Positions 1 to 7,857 of a stretch of 64,000 nucleotides of DNA are shown here, piece after piece (the stretch's first letter is position 1; every line of letters begins with the position of its first letter). The notes beneath the pieces are model-generated. The model saw only the letters and a list, made by a program, of their open reading frames with translations. It had not been told where the DNA came from and ran no database searches. The stretch lies in assembly GCA_002299885.1 (NCBI GenBank), contig DBOB01000025.1, positions 1 through 64,000 of the forward strand, read 5' to 3'. Source of the stretch: Sediminibacterium sp. UBA657. GTDB lineage: Bacteria; Bacteroidota; Bacteroidia; Chitinophagales; Chitinophagaceae. The translations under genes were made by a program, and so were the position numbers.

Positions 1-240
1 AAGGTGTTTGAAAATTTCAATTCAATTTTTAATAGAGATTATGACCTTAAGAGAAATCTTATTAAAGAGAGTTTAGAAGTACATCCCATAGAAGGTTATG
101 GGGCAATAGAGATTGGCAAACATCAATTCAAACACATTGAAAATGGCAAACTAGAAATAGGCACTTTCAAATTCTTAATGATTTGGAAGAATGACAATGG
201 TAACTGGAAAATTTCAAGAGTAATTAGTTATGACCATTAG
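1..240 (+). CDS. NTF2-like (SnoaL/DUF4440-type) protein, C-terminal part, cut by window edge
   Basis: The frame is open from base 1 to a TAG at 238-240, and the GTG at base 4 looks internal rather than a start, so the gene begins upstream of the window. The 79 visible residues have the shape of the last strands of a nuclear-transport-factor-2-like fold: a GxxEIGxHQFKHIE stretch, then FLMIWKND, then NGNWKISRVISYDH, which is the usual C-terminal ending of these small cone-shaped proteins. Family members bind or turn over small molecules, but nothing here shows a substrate. The first island repeat begins 8 bases after the stop codon, so this gene is the last cargo of a block lying mostly outside the window. 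The family call is by motif recall; the specific function is unknown. Confidence 0.7.
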   Translation, partial: KVFENFNSIFNRDYDLKRNLIKESLEVHPIEGYGAIEIGKHQFKHIENGKLEIGTFKFLMIWKNDNGNWKISRVISYDH

Positions 241-248
241 TTGAAACC

Positions 249-324
249 TTCAAATCCCGGTCTCGCTACATGAAAATCAAGGACTTACGTTAAATCGTGG
301 GTCCTTTGTTGTTTTTGCGTGAGG
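249..324 (+). repeat. Island repeat copy A: tRNA T-loop/acceptor end plus terminator
   Basis: The copy starts in a tRNA T-loop (TTCAAAT at 249-255), runs through CCCGG and the acceptor 3' strand TCTCGCT (261-267), then ACA. It continues with a segment shared almost base for base with copy C (271-307) and ends with TTGCGTGAGG at 315-324, the same decamer that bounds copy C. The conserved arm found upstream in copies B, C and D is absent, so this is a partial copy. Confidence 0.75.
279..307 (+). terminator. Hairpin terminator in repeat copy A
   Basis: Interrupted hairpin: AAGGAC, then TT, then ACG pair across the loop TTAAAT with CGT, GG and GTCCTT, followed by a T-rich stretch. The same hairpin is in copy C. 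It would end transcription of the partial NTF2-like gene. Confidence 0.55.
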
Positions 325-440
325 TTTTTGACTTTTTAATAGAATTGTTTCTATGCAAACTAAATCACAATAAGGTAATCTCTAATTAATATTCTAGTTA
401 TTTTTCTTTTCTAATTTACTATTGAATTAAAAAATTAAAA

Positions 441-809
441 ATGGCCTCCCGAACCATTTCTGTGAAAGATATTTATAATCTATTTCCAAATAATAGAATA
501 ATGGATACTATACCATTGATTAAAGTTGAACTTATTGTTGAAATAAGTTTTGAAACATTTGGTCAGGTACAGTATATTGATGAAAATGGAAGACCATTTA
601 TAAAAGAATATGTTGGGGATAGGTGGTCAAAAGAAATATTTTTAAAGCAGCCAAAGGAAATTAAATTTAGCGTTTTTGTAAATAATCAGTTTCTGCAAAA
701 AGGAAGATATATAACTCTAATAAAAAAAATCGATGATGAAGTTGTTGATCAAAAAGAATTTCAGTTATCTGGAGATAAATTATTTGAAGGGTGGTTTAAA
801 CTGGGTTAG
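441..809 (+). CDS. Unknown 122-aa protein, island cargo with a decayed paralogue in the window
   Basis: I do not recognise the family. It has no signal peptide, membrane segment or cysteine motif. The sequence alternates hydrophobic and charged residues in short stretches, suggesting a mostly beta fold, and is lysine-rich towards the C-terminus. It stands alone between repeat copies A and B and has its own strong terminator at 853-878. The ATG at 441 follows an A-rich tract. Residues about 8-31 (VKDIYNLF..NNRIMDTIPL.KV) are matched by a fragment at 14706-14782, and the similarity extends upstream of the start codon, so gene and leader were duplicated as a unit. That a second copy existed supports a real gene rather than a chance ORF. 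Confidence 0.6.
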   Translation: MASRTISVKDIYNLFPNNRIMDTIPLIKVELIVEISFETFGQVQYIDENGRPFIKEYVGDRWSKEIFLKQPKEIKFSVFVNNQFLQKGRYITLIKKIDDEVVDQKEFQLSGDKLFEGWFKLG

Positions 810-852
810 TAAATTACCCAAATAAAGGGGGCTCATAGATGTTAGACAAACG

Positions 853-878
853 GGGAATGTTTCTACATTCCCTTTTTT
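853..878 (+). terminator. Rho-independent terminator after the 122-aa gene
   Basis: Perfect 8-bp stem GGGAATGT/ACATTCCC (853-860 and 865-872), loop TTCT, followed by six T residues. It lies 43 bases after the stop codon. Confidence 0.85.
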
Positions 879-987
879 ATTCTCTGCGTGAGGAAAACAC
901 CCCCTGAATTCGACTAAAATCGGTCGTTTTCGGTTTTGTGAAAACATAACGCATTACAAATCAACGCCTTCATTTTCTTGAAAAATC

Positions 988-1030
988 TTCATAACCCTGA
1001 GGTCACGAGTTCAAATCTCGTTCTCGCTAC
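988..1030 (+). pseudogene. 3' half of a tRNA gene (CAT anticodon loop to acceptor end)
   Basis: Cloverleaf parts read in order: anticodon loop TTCATAA (988-994), 3' anticodon stem CCCTG (995-999), variable loop AGGTC (1000-1004), T-stem ACGAG (1005-1009), T-loop TTCAAAT (1010-1016), T-stem CTCGT (1017-1021), acceptor 3' strand TCTCGCT (1022-1028), discriminator A. No pairing CAGGG, D-arm or 5' acceptor strand (AGCGAGA) lies upstream, so it is not a functional tRNA. The anticodon would be CAT (Met or lysidine-modified Ile type). The same fragment occurs at 7979-8021. Confidence 0.8.
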
Positions 1031-1063
1031 AAAGCCTCTCAACGCAAGTTGAGAGGCTTTTTT
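1031..1063 (+). terminator. Terminator attached to tRNA fragment, copy B
   Basis: Perfect 13-bp stem AAAGCCTCTCAAC (1031-1043) with GTTGAGAGGCTTT (1048-1060), four-base loop GCAA, then more T. It begins directly after the tRNA 3' end, as a tRNA gene's own terminator would. Confidence 0.9.
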
Positions 1064-1239
1064 CATGCTTGAGTTTTTTTCAATTCAAGTAAATGCAATG
1101 TTTTAATTATCATGATATAATATTTCTTTATATCATCCATTATATATTTAAATGAAAATTATATCCTAGTTAACAATTTGTTTAATTTCCCTTCATATTT
1201 AGATAACGTTGATATTTTATTTTTGAAAAAATATAAATT

Positions 1240-4086
1240 ATGAAGTATTTTTTAACAATGTTTATCTCATTGTTATTTATCCAATTCTCATTTGCACAAT
1301 CAACAGTAAATGTTAAGGTGATAGATAATGAAAAATTAAATATGCCAGGAGCTACTATCAAATTAGTACCTGGAAATAATATTAAAGTAACTAATCAGTC
1401 TGGACTAGCTGTTTTTCAACAAATAAAGCCAGGAAACTATACGCTACAAATTTCATATGTAGGGTATCAACCACAAGAGCTTCCAATCACTGTAAAGCAA
1501 GGTATCAATGAATTTACCCAACAGCTAGCTGTTGGTGTAACGGTAATGAAAGAAGTATTGGTGCTTGGTGATCGTCTTAAAGGTCAAGCTAAAGCATTAA
1601 GTCAGCAAAAAAATAATTTGAACATTACGAACATTGTATCGTCTGATCAAATTGGACGTTTCCCTGATGCAAATATTGGTGACGCGTTAAAGCGTATCCC
1701 TGGTATTACTATGCAAAACGATCAGGGAGAAGCTAGAAATATCATTATTAGAGGTATGGGTCCAGAATTAAACTCAGTGACATTCAACGGAGAGAGAGTT
1801 CCATCTGCTGAGGGAGATAATAGAAGAATTCAACTTGATTTGATCCCATCTGATATGATTCAAACTATTGAAGTTAACAAAACATTGACCGCCGAAATGG
1901 ATGCAGATGCTATTGGAGGTTCTGTTAATTTAATCAGTAGAGCACCTTCTAACGGTTTGCGTTTATCTGGAACTTTTGCGGGTGGTTATAACCCAATCAG
2001 AAGCGGATATATTGGAACTGGTAACTTCATTGTGGGAAACAGAAGTGCCAATAAAAAAGTTGGTTATTTAATCAATGGTTCGTTTAATTCAAACGATTTT
2101 GGTTCAGACAATGTAGAAGCAGTTTGGTCTAAAAGCGCATCTGGTAAAGTCTACGTTTCTGATCATGATATTAGAAAATATGATGTAAAACGTGTTAGAC
2201 GTTCCGTATCAGCTTCTTTTGATTTTAATATATCACCTAATAATACTATCTATGTTGTTGGCGCGTATAACTGGCGTGATGATTTAGAAAACAGGTATAG
2301 ATTAAGACATCGTTTTAGAGGTGGAGAAACAAATTTATTATTTAATGCTGCAGGAAATATAACTGGTTATAAAAATGGTGAAGTATTAAGACAAACAAAA
2401 GGGGGTATTGATAATGATAGAAATGAATCTACAAGACTAGAAGATCAAAGAGTTCGATCTTTACAAGTTAGAGGAGATCATTTATTTGGTAAATTAAAAA
2501 TGGATTGGAGTGTACAGTATGCAAGAGCTTCAGAAAAAAGACCAAACGAAAGGTATGCGTCTATGGGTAGAAGGTCAATAGAAGTTGCTCAAAATATAAG
2601 TGATCCTTACTTTCCTATTTTAACAAGTACAACAGCTTTGACTGACTATACAAGACTAAATGAGCTTACAGAAGAATTTCAAGATCAATATGAAGAAGAT
2701 ATAAATGCTAAGTTAGGTTTTAGCTTACCTATCAGCAATGATGGTAAAAGTGTTTTGAAATACGGATATAGATTACGTTCAAAGATAAAAGAAAGAGCAA
2801 ATAGCTTTATTTCATACAAACCAATAGGATCAATGGCAGCAAATTTTGCCAATATTAATTTACTAAAATTATCAAATCAAACTGATCCTAATTTCATAGC
2901 TGGCTCAAAATATATTGCAGGAAACTTTATTGACGCTAATTATTTAGGGGGTTTAAATTTTAAAGATGCTGCAAATTTCCAAGGATCTGATGCACCTGCA
3001 GAATACCTTGCAGGAAATTTCACTGCTAAAGAAACAATTAATGCTGGTTATGCTCAGTTGAATCAAGAATTTTCTGATAAATTATCTATGATTGCAGGTA
3101 TAAGATTAGAAAACACTTCGTTAAACTACACAGGTAATATAGTTGAAGATGAAACAAAATTGAAAGGTAAAGCAAATCTAAAAAATAGCTATTTAGATGT
3201 CTTGCCTAGTTTAAACTTCCGTTATCAAGCTACAGATAATTTAATTTGGAGAGCTGCTTACACCACTGGTATTGCACGTCCTAAATATTTTGATTTGGTT
3301 CCTTATTTTAATGTATTAGCAAGTGACCAAGAATTAAGTACTGGAAATCCAAACTTGAAGCCAATCAAGTCTAATAACTTCGATATTATGTTTGAGCGTT
3401 ATTTTAAATCTATTGGTATTGTTTCTGGGGGTGTATTTTATAAAAATCTAAATAATTTCTTCTATACTTATAGAGATGAAAGTTATACTAGATCAAAATT
3501 TGCTACAGATTTCCCAAATATTACTAATAACCCGATAGTGCAAGGTGATAATTGGCAATTTACACAAAGAAGAAATGGAAGTTCAGTGAATGTTTTTGGA
3601 TACGAAGTTGCATTCCAAAGACAATTGGATTTCTTACCTGGATTTTGGAAAGGCTTTGGAATTTATACAAACTATACTTACACTCAATCTAAAGCAAAGG
3701 GTATTTATGATGGATCTGGTGAATTAATTAGAGAGAATGTAACCTTACCAGGTACTGCACCACATATGTTCAATGGATCATTATCTTATGAGAATAAAAA
3801 TCTAGTATTAAGACTTTCTGCTAATTATACTGCAGCTTATGTTGATGACAGTGACGATGCTGGTTATAATGCAGATGAGTTTTTTGATAGATATTATGAC
3901 AAACAATTTTTCTTAGATTTTAATGGTTCATATGCCTTGAATAAAAAATGGAGAATTTTCTCTGAAATTAATAATATCACTAATCAAGGTTTAAGATATT
4001 ATCAAGGTATCAAAGAGCGTACAGCTCAAACAGAATTTTATGGTGTTAGATTAAATATGGGTATCAAATTTGACTTAACAAAGTAA
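1240..4086 (+). CDS. TonB-dependent receptor, probably for phytate or its breakdown products
   Basis: Outer-membrane active-transport channel of 948 aa. It has a signal peptide (1-20, ending FAQ), a carboxypeptidase-regulatory-like beta-sandwich domain (about 22-100, with PGATIKLV and GNYTLQISYVGYQP), a plug domain (about 130-235, with IGDALKRIPGITMQND and the IIIRGMGPELNSVTFNGERVPS stretch) and a C-terminal beta-barrel ending GIKFDLTK. The plug wording resembles receptors first described in Xanthomonas and Caulobacter. The phytase gene starts 62 bases downstream after a hairpin. Such receptor-phytase pairs suggest uptake of inositol phosphates, but the substrate is inferred from context only. 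The barrel appears complete. It lies alone with the phytase between repeat copies B and C, as one cargo block. Confidence 0.88.
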   Translation: MKYFLTMFISLLFIQFSFAQSTVNVKVIDNEKLNMPGATIKLVPGNNIKVTNQSGLAVFQQIKPGNYTLQISYVGYQPQELPITVKQGINEFTQQLAVGVTVMKEVLVLGDRLKGQAKALSQQKNNLNITNIVSSDQIGRFPDANIGDALKRIPGITMQNDQGEARNIIIRGMGPELNSVTFNGERVPSAEGDNRRIQLDLIPSDMIQTIEVNKTLTAEMDADAIGGSVNLISRAPSNGLRLSGTFAGGYNPIRSGYIGTGNFIVGNRSANKKVGYLINGSFNSNDFGSDNVEAVWSKSASGKVYVSDHDIRKYDVKRVRRSVSASFDFNISPNNTIYVVGAYNWRDDLENRYRLRHRFRGGETNLLFNAAGNITGYKNGEVLRQTKGGIDNDRNESTRLEDQRVRSLQVRGDHLFGKLKMDWSVQYARASEKRPNERYASMGRRSIEVAQNISDPYFPILTSTTALTDYTRLNELTEEFQDQYEEDINAKLGFSLPISNDGKSVLKYGYRLRSKIKERANSFISYKPIGSMAANFANINLLKLSNQTDPNFIAGSKYIAGNFIDANYLGGLNFKDAANFQGSDAPAEYLAGNFTAKETINAGYAQLNQEFSDKLSMIAGIRLENTSLNYTGNIVEDETKLKGKANLKNSYLDVLPSLNFRYQATDNLIWRAAYTTGIARPKYFDLVPYFNVLASDQELSTGNPNLKPIKSNNFDIMFERYFKSIGIVSGGVFYKNLNNFFYTYRDESYTRSKFATDFPNITNNPIVQGDNWQFTQRRNGSSVNVFGYEVAFQRQLDFLPGFWKGFGIYTNYTYTQSKAKGIYDGSGELIRENVTLPGTAPHMFNGSLSYENKNLVLRLSANYTAAYVDDSDDAGYNADEFFDRYYDKQFFLDFNGSYALNKKWRIFSEINNITNQGLRYYQGIKERTAQTEFYGVRLNMGIKFDLTK

Positions 4087-4105
4087 AAATATTTTATATT
4101 TATTC

Positions 4106-4135
4106 AGAATAGGCGTAATAAATTACGCCTATTCT
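4106..4135 (+). terminator. Intercistronic hairpin between TonB receptor and phytase
   Basis: Perfect 13-bp stem AGAATAGGCGTAA (4106-4118) with TTACGCCTATTCT (4123-4135), loop TAAA. The run of T after it is poor (ATTAT), so it may attenuate or stabilise the 3' end of the receptor message rather than stop all transcription into the phytase gene. Confidence 0.5.
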
Positions 4136-4148
4136 ATTATAGTACCTT

Positions 4149-5195
4149 ATGATAAAATTTAACCACTTATTATTTTCCACCATTTTGATCCTTTTGGTAG
4201 GGTGTAATCATCATTTAAGTAAAACTCCCTTAAAGCCTATTGTAGTGACAAAAAATGTATTTGGTGATAGTGATGATCCTGCAATTTGGATTAATGAAAA
4301 ATACCCAGATAGTAGCTTGATTTTAGGAACAGATAAGGATAAAGAAAATGGAGGAGTCTATATTTTTGATTTAAAAGGGAATATAGATTCAACTAAATCA
4401 AAATTTGGAATGAAGCGTGTTAATAATATTGATATTGCTAATCATTTTACATATTTGAATAAAGATATTGCAATTGCAGTGGCAACAGAGAGGGATAATC
4501 ATGCAATCAGAATCTTTTCAGTCCCTCAAATGGAGATTATTGACGGAGGGGGAATTAAGGTTTTTTCAGATGACAGTTTGAATCTACCAATGGGTATTGC
4601 ACTATATACAAACCCTCAAAATAAAAAGGTTTATGCAATTGTTGGAAGAAAAAATGGTCCAAAGGAGGGCTATTTATATCAATATTATCTTTATGATAGC
4701 AGTGGAGTAGTAAAATCTAAGTTGGTTAGAAAATTTGGAATATATTCTGGAAAAAAAGAAATTGAATCAATTGCAGTAGATAATGAACTTGGATATGTGT
4801 ATTATTCAGATGAACAATACGGAATAAGAAAATACTATGCCAATCCAGATAGTAGTAATAATGAGCTTGCTATTTTTGGTAAAAATGATTTTAAAGAAGA
4901 TAATGAAGGCATTTCTATTTACAAAAATAATGATCAAACCGGGTATATCATAGTAAGTGACCAATCTGCAAATTCATTCAATGTATATCAAAGAGAGGGA
5001 ATTGGTAAAAATAAACACCAACATGAGCTATTAGGGAAGTTTGAGGTCAGTGCTAAAAATTCAGACGGCTCTGACATCAACACATTTAATTTACCTGGTT
5101 TCTTTGGAGGCATTTTTGTAGTGATGAGTGATAATAAAACTTTTCATTACTATTCTTGGCAACAAATAAAGAAAAAGTTAAAAATGAGTAGATAA
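4149..5195 (+). CDS. Beta-propeller phytase, lipoprotein
   Basis: Hydrolyses phytate (inositol hexakisphosphate) to release phosphate; family of calcium-dependent six-bladed propeller phytases (PF02333). The 348-aa protein has a lipoprotein signal with lipobox LLVGC (Cys19), so it should be membrane-anchored. The family's opening signature is visible as DSDDPAIWI at about 40-48, then LILGTDKDKENGGVYIFDLKG at about 57-77. A later stretch EIESIAVDNELGYVYYSDEQYGIRKY and DNEGISIY match the calcium- and phosphate-binding blades. Length is normal for the family. It lies downstream of the TonB receptor in the same direction, a likely two-gene phosphate-scavenging unit. I am confident of the fold and family; calcium dependence is family knowledge. 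Confidence 0.9.
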   Translation: MIKFNHLLFSTILILLVGCNHHLSKTPLKPIVVTKNVFGDSDDPAIWINEKYPDSSLILGTDKDKENGGVYIFDLKGNIDSTKSKFGMKRVNNIDIANHFTYLNKDIAIAVATERDNHAIRIFSVPQMEIIDGGGIKVFSDDSLNLPMGIALYTNPQNKKVYAIVGRKNGPKEGYLYQYYLYDSSGVVKSKLVRKFGIYSGKKEIESIAVDNELGYVYYSDEQYGIRKYYANPDSSNNELAIFGKNDFKEDNEGISIYKNNDQTGYIIVSDQSANSFNVYQREGIGKNKHQHELLGKFEVSAKNSDGSDINTFNLPGFFGGIFVVMSDNKTFHYYSWQQIKKKLKMSR

Positions 5196-5305
5196 ATACT
5201 ATATCTCAAAGAATTTTGATGCTCTTTATCCGCTATTGCTAGCAATAAACTAATTAGGTCTTTATTGTCTTAGGTATTTCAAATTCATTTTATATCTTTT
5301 AACTC

Positions 5306-5580
5306 TTGCGTGAGGAAAACACCCCCTGAATTCGGTCTAAATCGGTCATTTTTTGTTTTGTCAAAATGTAACTCCTTACAAATCAACGTCTTCATTTTCT
5401 CAAAAAATCTTCATAACCCTGAGGCAACCATTCAGGAGATGACAATGCGCAGCATTGGCAATCCGGTCTTGCTACATGAAAATCAAGGACTTACGTTAAA
5501 TCGTGGGTCCTTTATTGTTTCATGAAAACATCACTTTTTATCTTGAAACACTTGCTATCATTGGGTTTTATTGCGTGAGG
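5306..5580 (+). repeat. Island repeat copy C, bounded by direct repeats
   Basis: The most complete unit. It opens with TTGCGTGAGG (5306-5315) and closes with the identical decamer (5571-5580). It carries the arm (5316 to about 5409), the start of the tRNA half (TTCATAA CCCTG AGG, 5410-5424), then diverges, and resumes with the module seen in copy A: GGTCTTGCTACA and the hairpin at 5485-5514. It joins the arm of B/D to the tail of A, so the T-arm of the tRNA is lost. The rest of the interval 5196-5684 is AT-rich and holds only the promoter of the metal module. Confidence 0.8.
5485..5514 (+). terminator. Hairpin terminator in repeat copy C
   Basis: Same interrupted hairpin as in copy A (AAGGAC-TT-ACG / CGT-GG-GTCCTT, loop TTAAAT), followed by TTATTG. 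The T-run is modest. Confidence 0.5.
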
Positions 5581-5664
5581 TTTTTGTTATTTCTTACCAA
5601 ACATAAGATCCTTTAATGCCGATATTTTAACAGTGGTTAATACCTATTGCACTAAATATTTTAA

Positions 5665-5672
5665 TACCTTTG
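5665..5672 (+). promoter_or_regulatory. Bacteroidota -7 box (TACCTTTG) for the metal module
   Basis: Exact match to TAnnTTTG, ending 12 bases before the ATG at 5685, so the leader would be very short. TTAATACCTATTG (5637-5649) and TTAATACCTTTG (5661-5672) form an imperfect direct repeat spaced 24 bp apart. This could be a duplicated promoter or an operator; no -33 TTTG at normal spacing is evident. Confidence 0.5.
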
Positions 5673-5684
5673 CGCTGTAAAGAC

Positions 5685-6053
5685 ATGCAAAAGAAGATAA
5701 TTATATTATTGTTATTGATAGTCGGAGTAAATTTCTACTCCAACAGTCTGTATGCATGTAATAAGCCACACAAAGCAACTAATGCATCGTCTTCTTTAAA
5801 AATGACCAAAACTAAAGCTAAGTCTGATTGTTGCAAGTCGCATAGTAAGGATGTGGGTCACGATTGTAATAAAAAATGTACTCATCACAACTGTGCTTGT
5901 ACGTCTATTTGTATAAATAATTATATCTGCAAAAAAGAAGTCGTTATTGAGACTGCACTTTATTTTACTACTCAAAGGAAGTATAATTTCTTTAAACCTT
6001 CCTTTTATAACGATGTCCATATTTCAATTTGGCATCCTCCTAAAATAGCATAA
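5685..6053 (+). CDS. Small secreted Cys/His-rich protein of a metal module
   Basis: A 122-aa exported protein: a hydrophobic signal (MQKKIIILLLLIVGVNF, cleavage near LYA-C) followed by a short metal-binding-type region with CNKPH, DCCKSH, DCNKKCTHHNCACTSIC and ICKK, about a dozen cysteines with several histidines. It then has a basic tail ending WHPPKIA. I chose the ATG at 5685 over an upstream TTG at 5670, because it gives a clean signal peptide and the -7 box overlaps the TTG. It is first in a four-gene run (5685-7857) with a periplasmic HMA protein and a DUF6370 protein, so copper or zinc handling is likely. No named family is recognised. Confidence 0.7.
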   Translation: MQKKIIILLLLIVGVNFYSNSLYACNKPHKATNASSSLKMTKTKAKSDCCKSHSKDVGHDCNKKCTHHNCACTSICINNYICKKEVVIETALYFTTQRKYNFFKPSFYNDVHISIWHPPKIA

Positions 6054-6117
6054 GCTATATTTCTCCTTAGTCAAGTTACATAACTTGAAAATTTATTTTA
6101 CTATAAAACTTAATAAT

Positions 6118-6630
6118 ATGCAAAAACTATTAACTATAACTTTATTGTTATTTATAACAACAATTGCAAATTCGCAAATTATCAGAGCTGAATTAACAGC
6201 AACTGGACTTACTTGCTCAATGTGTTCAAAAGCAACATATAATCAATTGATTTCAATATCAGAAGTAGAAAAGGTTGAAACTGATTTAAATAATACTGCT
6301 TTTATTATTCATTTTAAAAGTAATACTCCTGTTACTATTAGTAATCTAAAAAAGAAAGTAGAAGACGCTGGATTTGCAGTTGGCGAATTAATTGTTTTAT
6401 TCAAACTTGATAATCAAGTAGCAGAAAACAATACCTCATTCGTAATTGATAATAATACCTATACGTTTATGGAAACTAAATCTAGCACCTTAAATGGTGA
6501 GGTAAAATTAAAAATAATGGATAAGGGATACGTCGTTGATAAAGAATTCAAGAAATTATCAAATATGACAAAACAATATCCATCCTACGTTGGCACTAAT
6601 AAAAATACTTACCACATAAAAACATTATAG
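6118..6630 (+). CDS. Secreted heavy-metal-associated (HMA) domain protein
   Basis: Predicted periplasmic metal-binding protein, 170 aa. Signal peptide about 1-20 (ending ANSQ), then an HMA-type ferredoxin-like fold at about 22-90 with the metal-binding loop GLTCSMC (Cys33 and Cys36), the helix start KATYNQL and the closing KKKVEDAGFAVG. The last about 80 residues are not HMA and have no family that I recognise. HMA proteins are usually cytoplasmic chaperones or P-type ATPase domains, so a free exported version with its own tail is notable. The ATG at 6118 is preferred to TTG at 6085, which would add residues in front of the signal. The next gene starts one base after its stop codon. Confidence 0.82.
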   Translation: MQKLLTITLLLFITTIANSQIIRAELTATGLTCSMCSKATYNQLISISEVEKVETDLNNTAFIIHFKSNTPVTISNLKKKVEDAGFAVGELIVLFKLDNQVAENNTSFVIDNNTYTFMETKSSTLNGEVKLKIMDKGYVVDKEFKKLSNMTKQYPSYVGTNKNTYHIKTL

Positions 6631-6631
6631 T

Positions 6632-7441
6632 TTGAAAAAGATTCTAATTATTACTTTACTTTTTATAAATGTGTCCACATATTCACAGGAATTATTTGTA
6701 ATGACTGAACCTGCTAGTAATATGCCTGCAAAGTCATTTGGGATAAGAAATATGAATGCTTTTATGTTTGAGGCAGATGGTAAATTGAACTACCATAATA
6801 TGCCAGAACTTATGTGGGGCATAAATAAAGAATGGATGGTACACGCCCAGGGGTTTATTAGCAACCGCCAGGATGGTGGTTTCGAAACAGAAGGAGGAAG
6901 TTTGTATGCAAAGTATCGTTTCTTTAGTAAGGATGACTTAAAAAAACACTTTAGAATGGCGCTTTACGGACGATATAGTTTTAATAGAGCCGATATACAC
7001 CAACAGGAAATTGAAACAATGGGCCATAATACAGGGTACGAGGCTGGATTTATTGCAACTCAATTGTTACATAAAGTTGCGATTAGTTCATCTCTGAGTT
7101 ATGAAAGAGCATTTGACAATAAACCTAACTACAAGTTTCCAATAACTGAAAGTAACAGTGCAATGAACTATACTTTATCTGTGGGTAAATTGATGCTCCC
7201 TAAAGTATATACTAGTTACAAACAAGTAAATGTAAATTTAATGTTAGAGTTACTTGGTCAAAGATTAAATGAGAATAAAAAATCTTATTTAGATATTGCA
7301 CCTTCTGTACAATTAATAATAAATAGTCAAGCTAGAATAGATGTAGCTTATAGGCAAGAACTTTATTCAACTATGATTCGCACAGCACCAAATGGAGTAA
7401 TACTTAAATTTGAATATACATTCTTTAATACTTTCAAATAA
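6632..7441 (+). CDS. Outer-membrane beta-barrel protein of the metal module
   Basis: A 269-aa protein with a signal peptide (MKKILIITLLFINVSTYSQ) and many short amphipathic stretches rich in Tyr, Phe and Gly. It ends in a beta-barrel-like segment (VILKFEYTFFNTF, terminal Phe-Lys after aromatic alternation), consistent with an outer-membrane barrel. Histidine and methionine are frequent in the first half (NYHNMPELMWG, ETMGHNTGYEAG), which could suit soft-metal binding. It starts with TTG one base after the HMA gene stop, so translation is probably coupled. The family resembles Bacteroidota proteins that sit beside copper-efflux genes, by recall; function is otherwise unknown. Confidence 0.65.
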   Translation: MKKILIITLLFINVSTYSQELFVMTEPASNMPAKSFGIRNMNAFMFEADGKLNYHNMPELMWGINKEWMVHAQGFISNRQDGGFETEGGSLYAKYRFFSKDDLKKHFRMALYGRYSFNRADIHQQEIETMGHNTGYEAGFIATQLLHKVAISSSLSYERAFDNKPNYKFPITESNSAMNYTLSVGKLMLPKVYTSYKQVNVNLMLELLGQRLNENKKSYLDIAPSVQLIINSQARIDVAYRQELYSTMIRTAPNGVILKFEYTFFNTFK

Positions 7442-7518
7442 TTACATCAACCAAAAAAAACAAATAGGTTTAATAATTTTAAACTTAATATTTCAAATCT
7501 CAATTTAAAAATAATATT

Positions 7519-7857
7519 ATGAAAAAACTATTACTAGGATTATTTGCATTAATCATCTTTAATACTACAAATGCGCAAGACACTACAAAGAAAAAACTAG
7601 TATTCAACCCAAATAATCCTATTTATGAAGTTGAAGCCACTTGTGGCACTTGTATGTTTAAAATGGAGGGAAAGGGGTGTCTTTTAGCAATTAAATTTAA
7701 AGGCAAGAATTACTTTGTAGACGGAACTGGTTTAGATGATCATGGCGATGCACATGATAACGAAGGTTTTTGCAACGCCATAAAGAAAGCAAAAGTTCAA
7801 GGAACGGTTGTTAAGGATAGATTTGAAGTCACTTATTTTGAGTTAATCAAGAAGTAA
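7519..7857 (+). CDS. DUF6370 family secreted protein
   Basis: A 112-aa exported protein: signal peptide 1-20 (ending NAQ), then one compact domain with EATCGTCMFKMEGKGCLLAIKF, the YFVDGTGLDDHGDAHD acidic/His patch and GFCNAIKKAKVQG. The pattern CxxCxF..G.GC with DDHGDAH and FCNAIRKA is what I remember of the DUF6370 family, whose function is not known. The four cysteines and DHGDAHD patch suggest a metal site or disulfides. It follows the outer-membrane gene by 77 bases, with its own ATG. It closes the metal module before repeat copy D. Confidence 0.75.
   Translation: MKKLLLGLFALIIFNTTNAQDTTKKKLVFNPNNPIYEVEATCGTCMFKMEGKGCLLAIKFKGKNYFVDGTGLDDHGDAHDNEGFCNAIKKAKVQGTVVKDRFEVTYFELIKK

Larger units (their letters stand above)
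884..1063 (+). repeat. Island repeat copy B: arm, tRNA 3' half, terminator
   Basis: Starts with CTGCGTGAGG (884-893) and AAAACACCCCCTGAATTCG, and continues through a roughly 95-base arm closely similar to those of copies C and D. The arm contains a short inverted motif (GTTTTGtgAAAAC). It ends at the tRNA 3' half (988-1030) and the paired terminator (1031-1063). The remainder up to 1239 is AT-rich leader of the TonB receptor gene, in which I see no further gene. Confidence 0.8.

Noticed and set aside
1218..1225. TATTTTTG as a -7 box before the TonB receptor
   Set aside because: The region is a long AT-rich leader in which the motif is expected by chance; no -33 element nearby.
5310..5525. 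A 71-codon open frame across repeat copy C
   Set aside because: It runs through the arm, a tRNA fragment and a terminator. Equivalent frames in copies B and D differ by stops and length, so it is a by-product of the repeat, not a gene.
5796..6020. A 74-codon minus-strand frame
   Set aside because: Complete shadow of the Cys/His-rich gene with no start context and an improbable composition.
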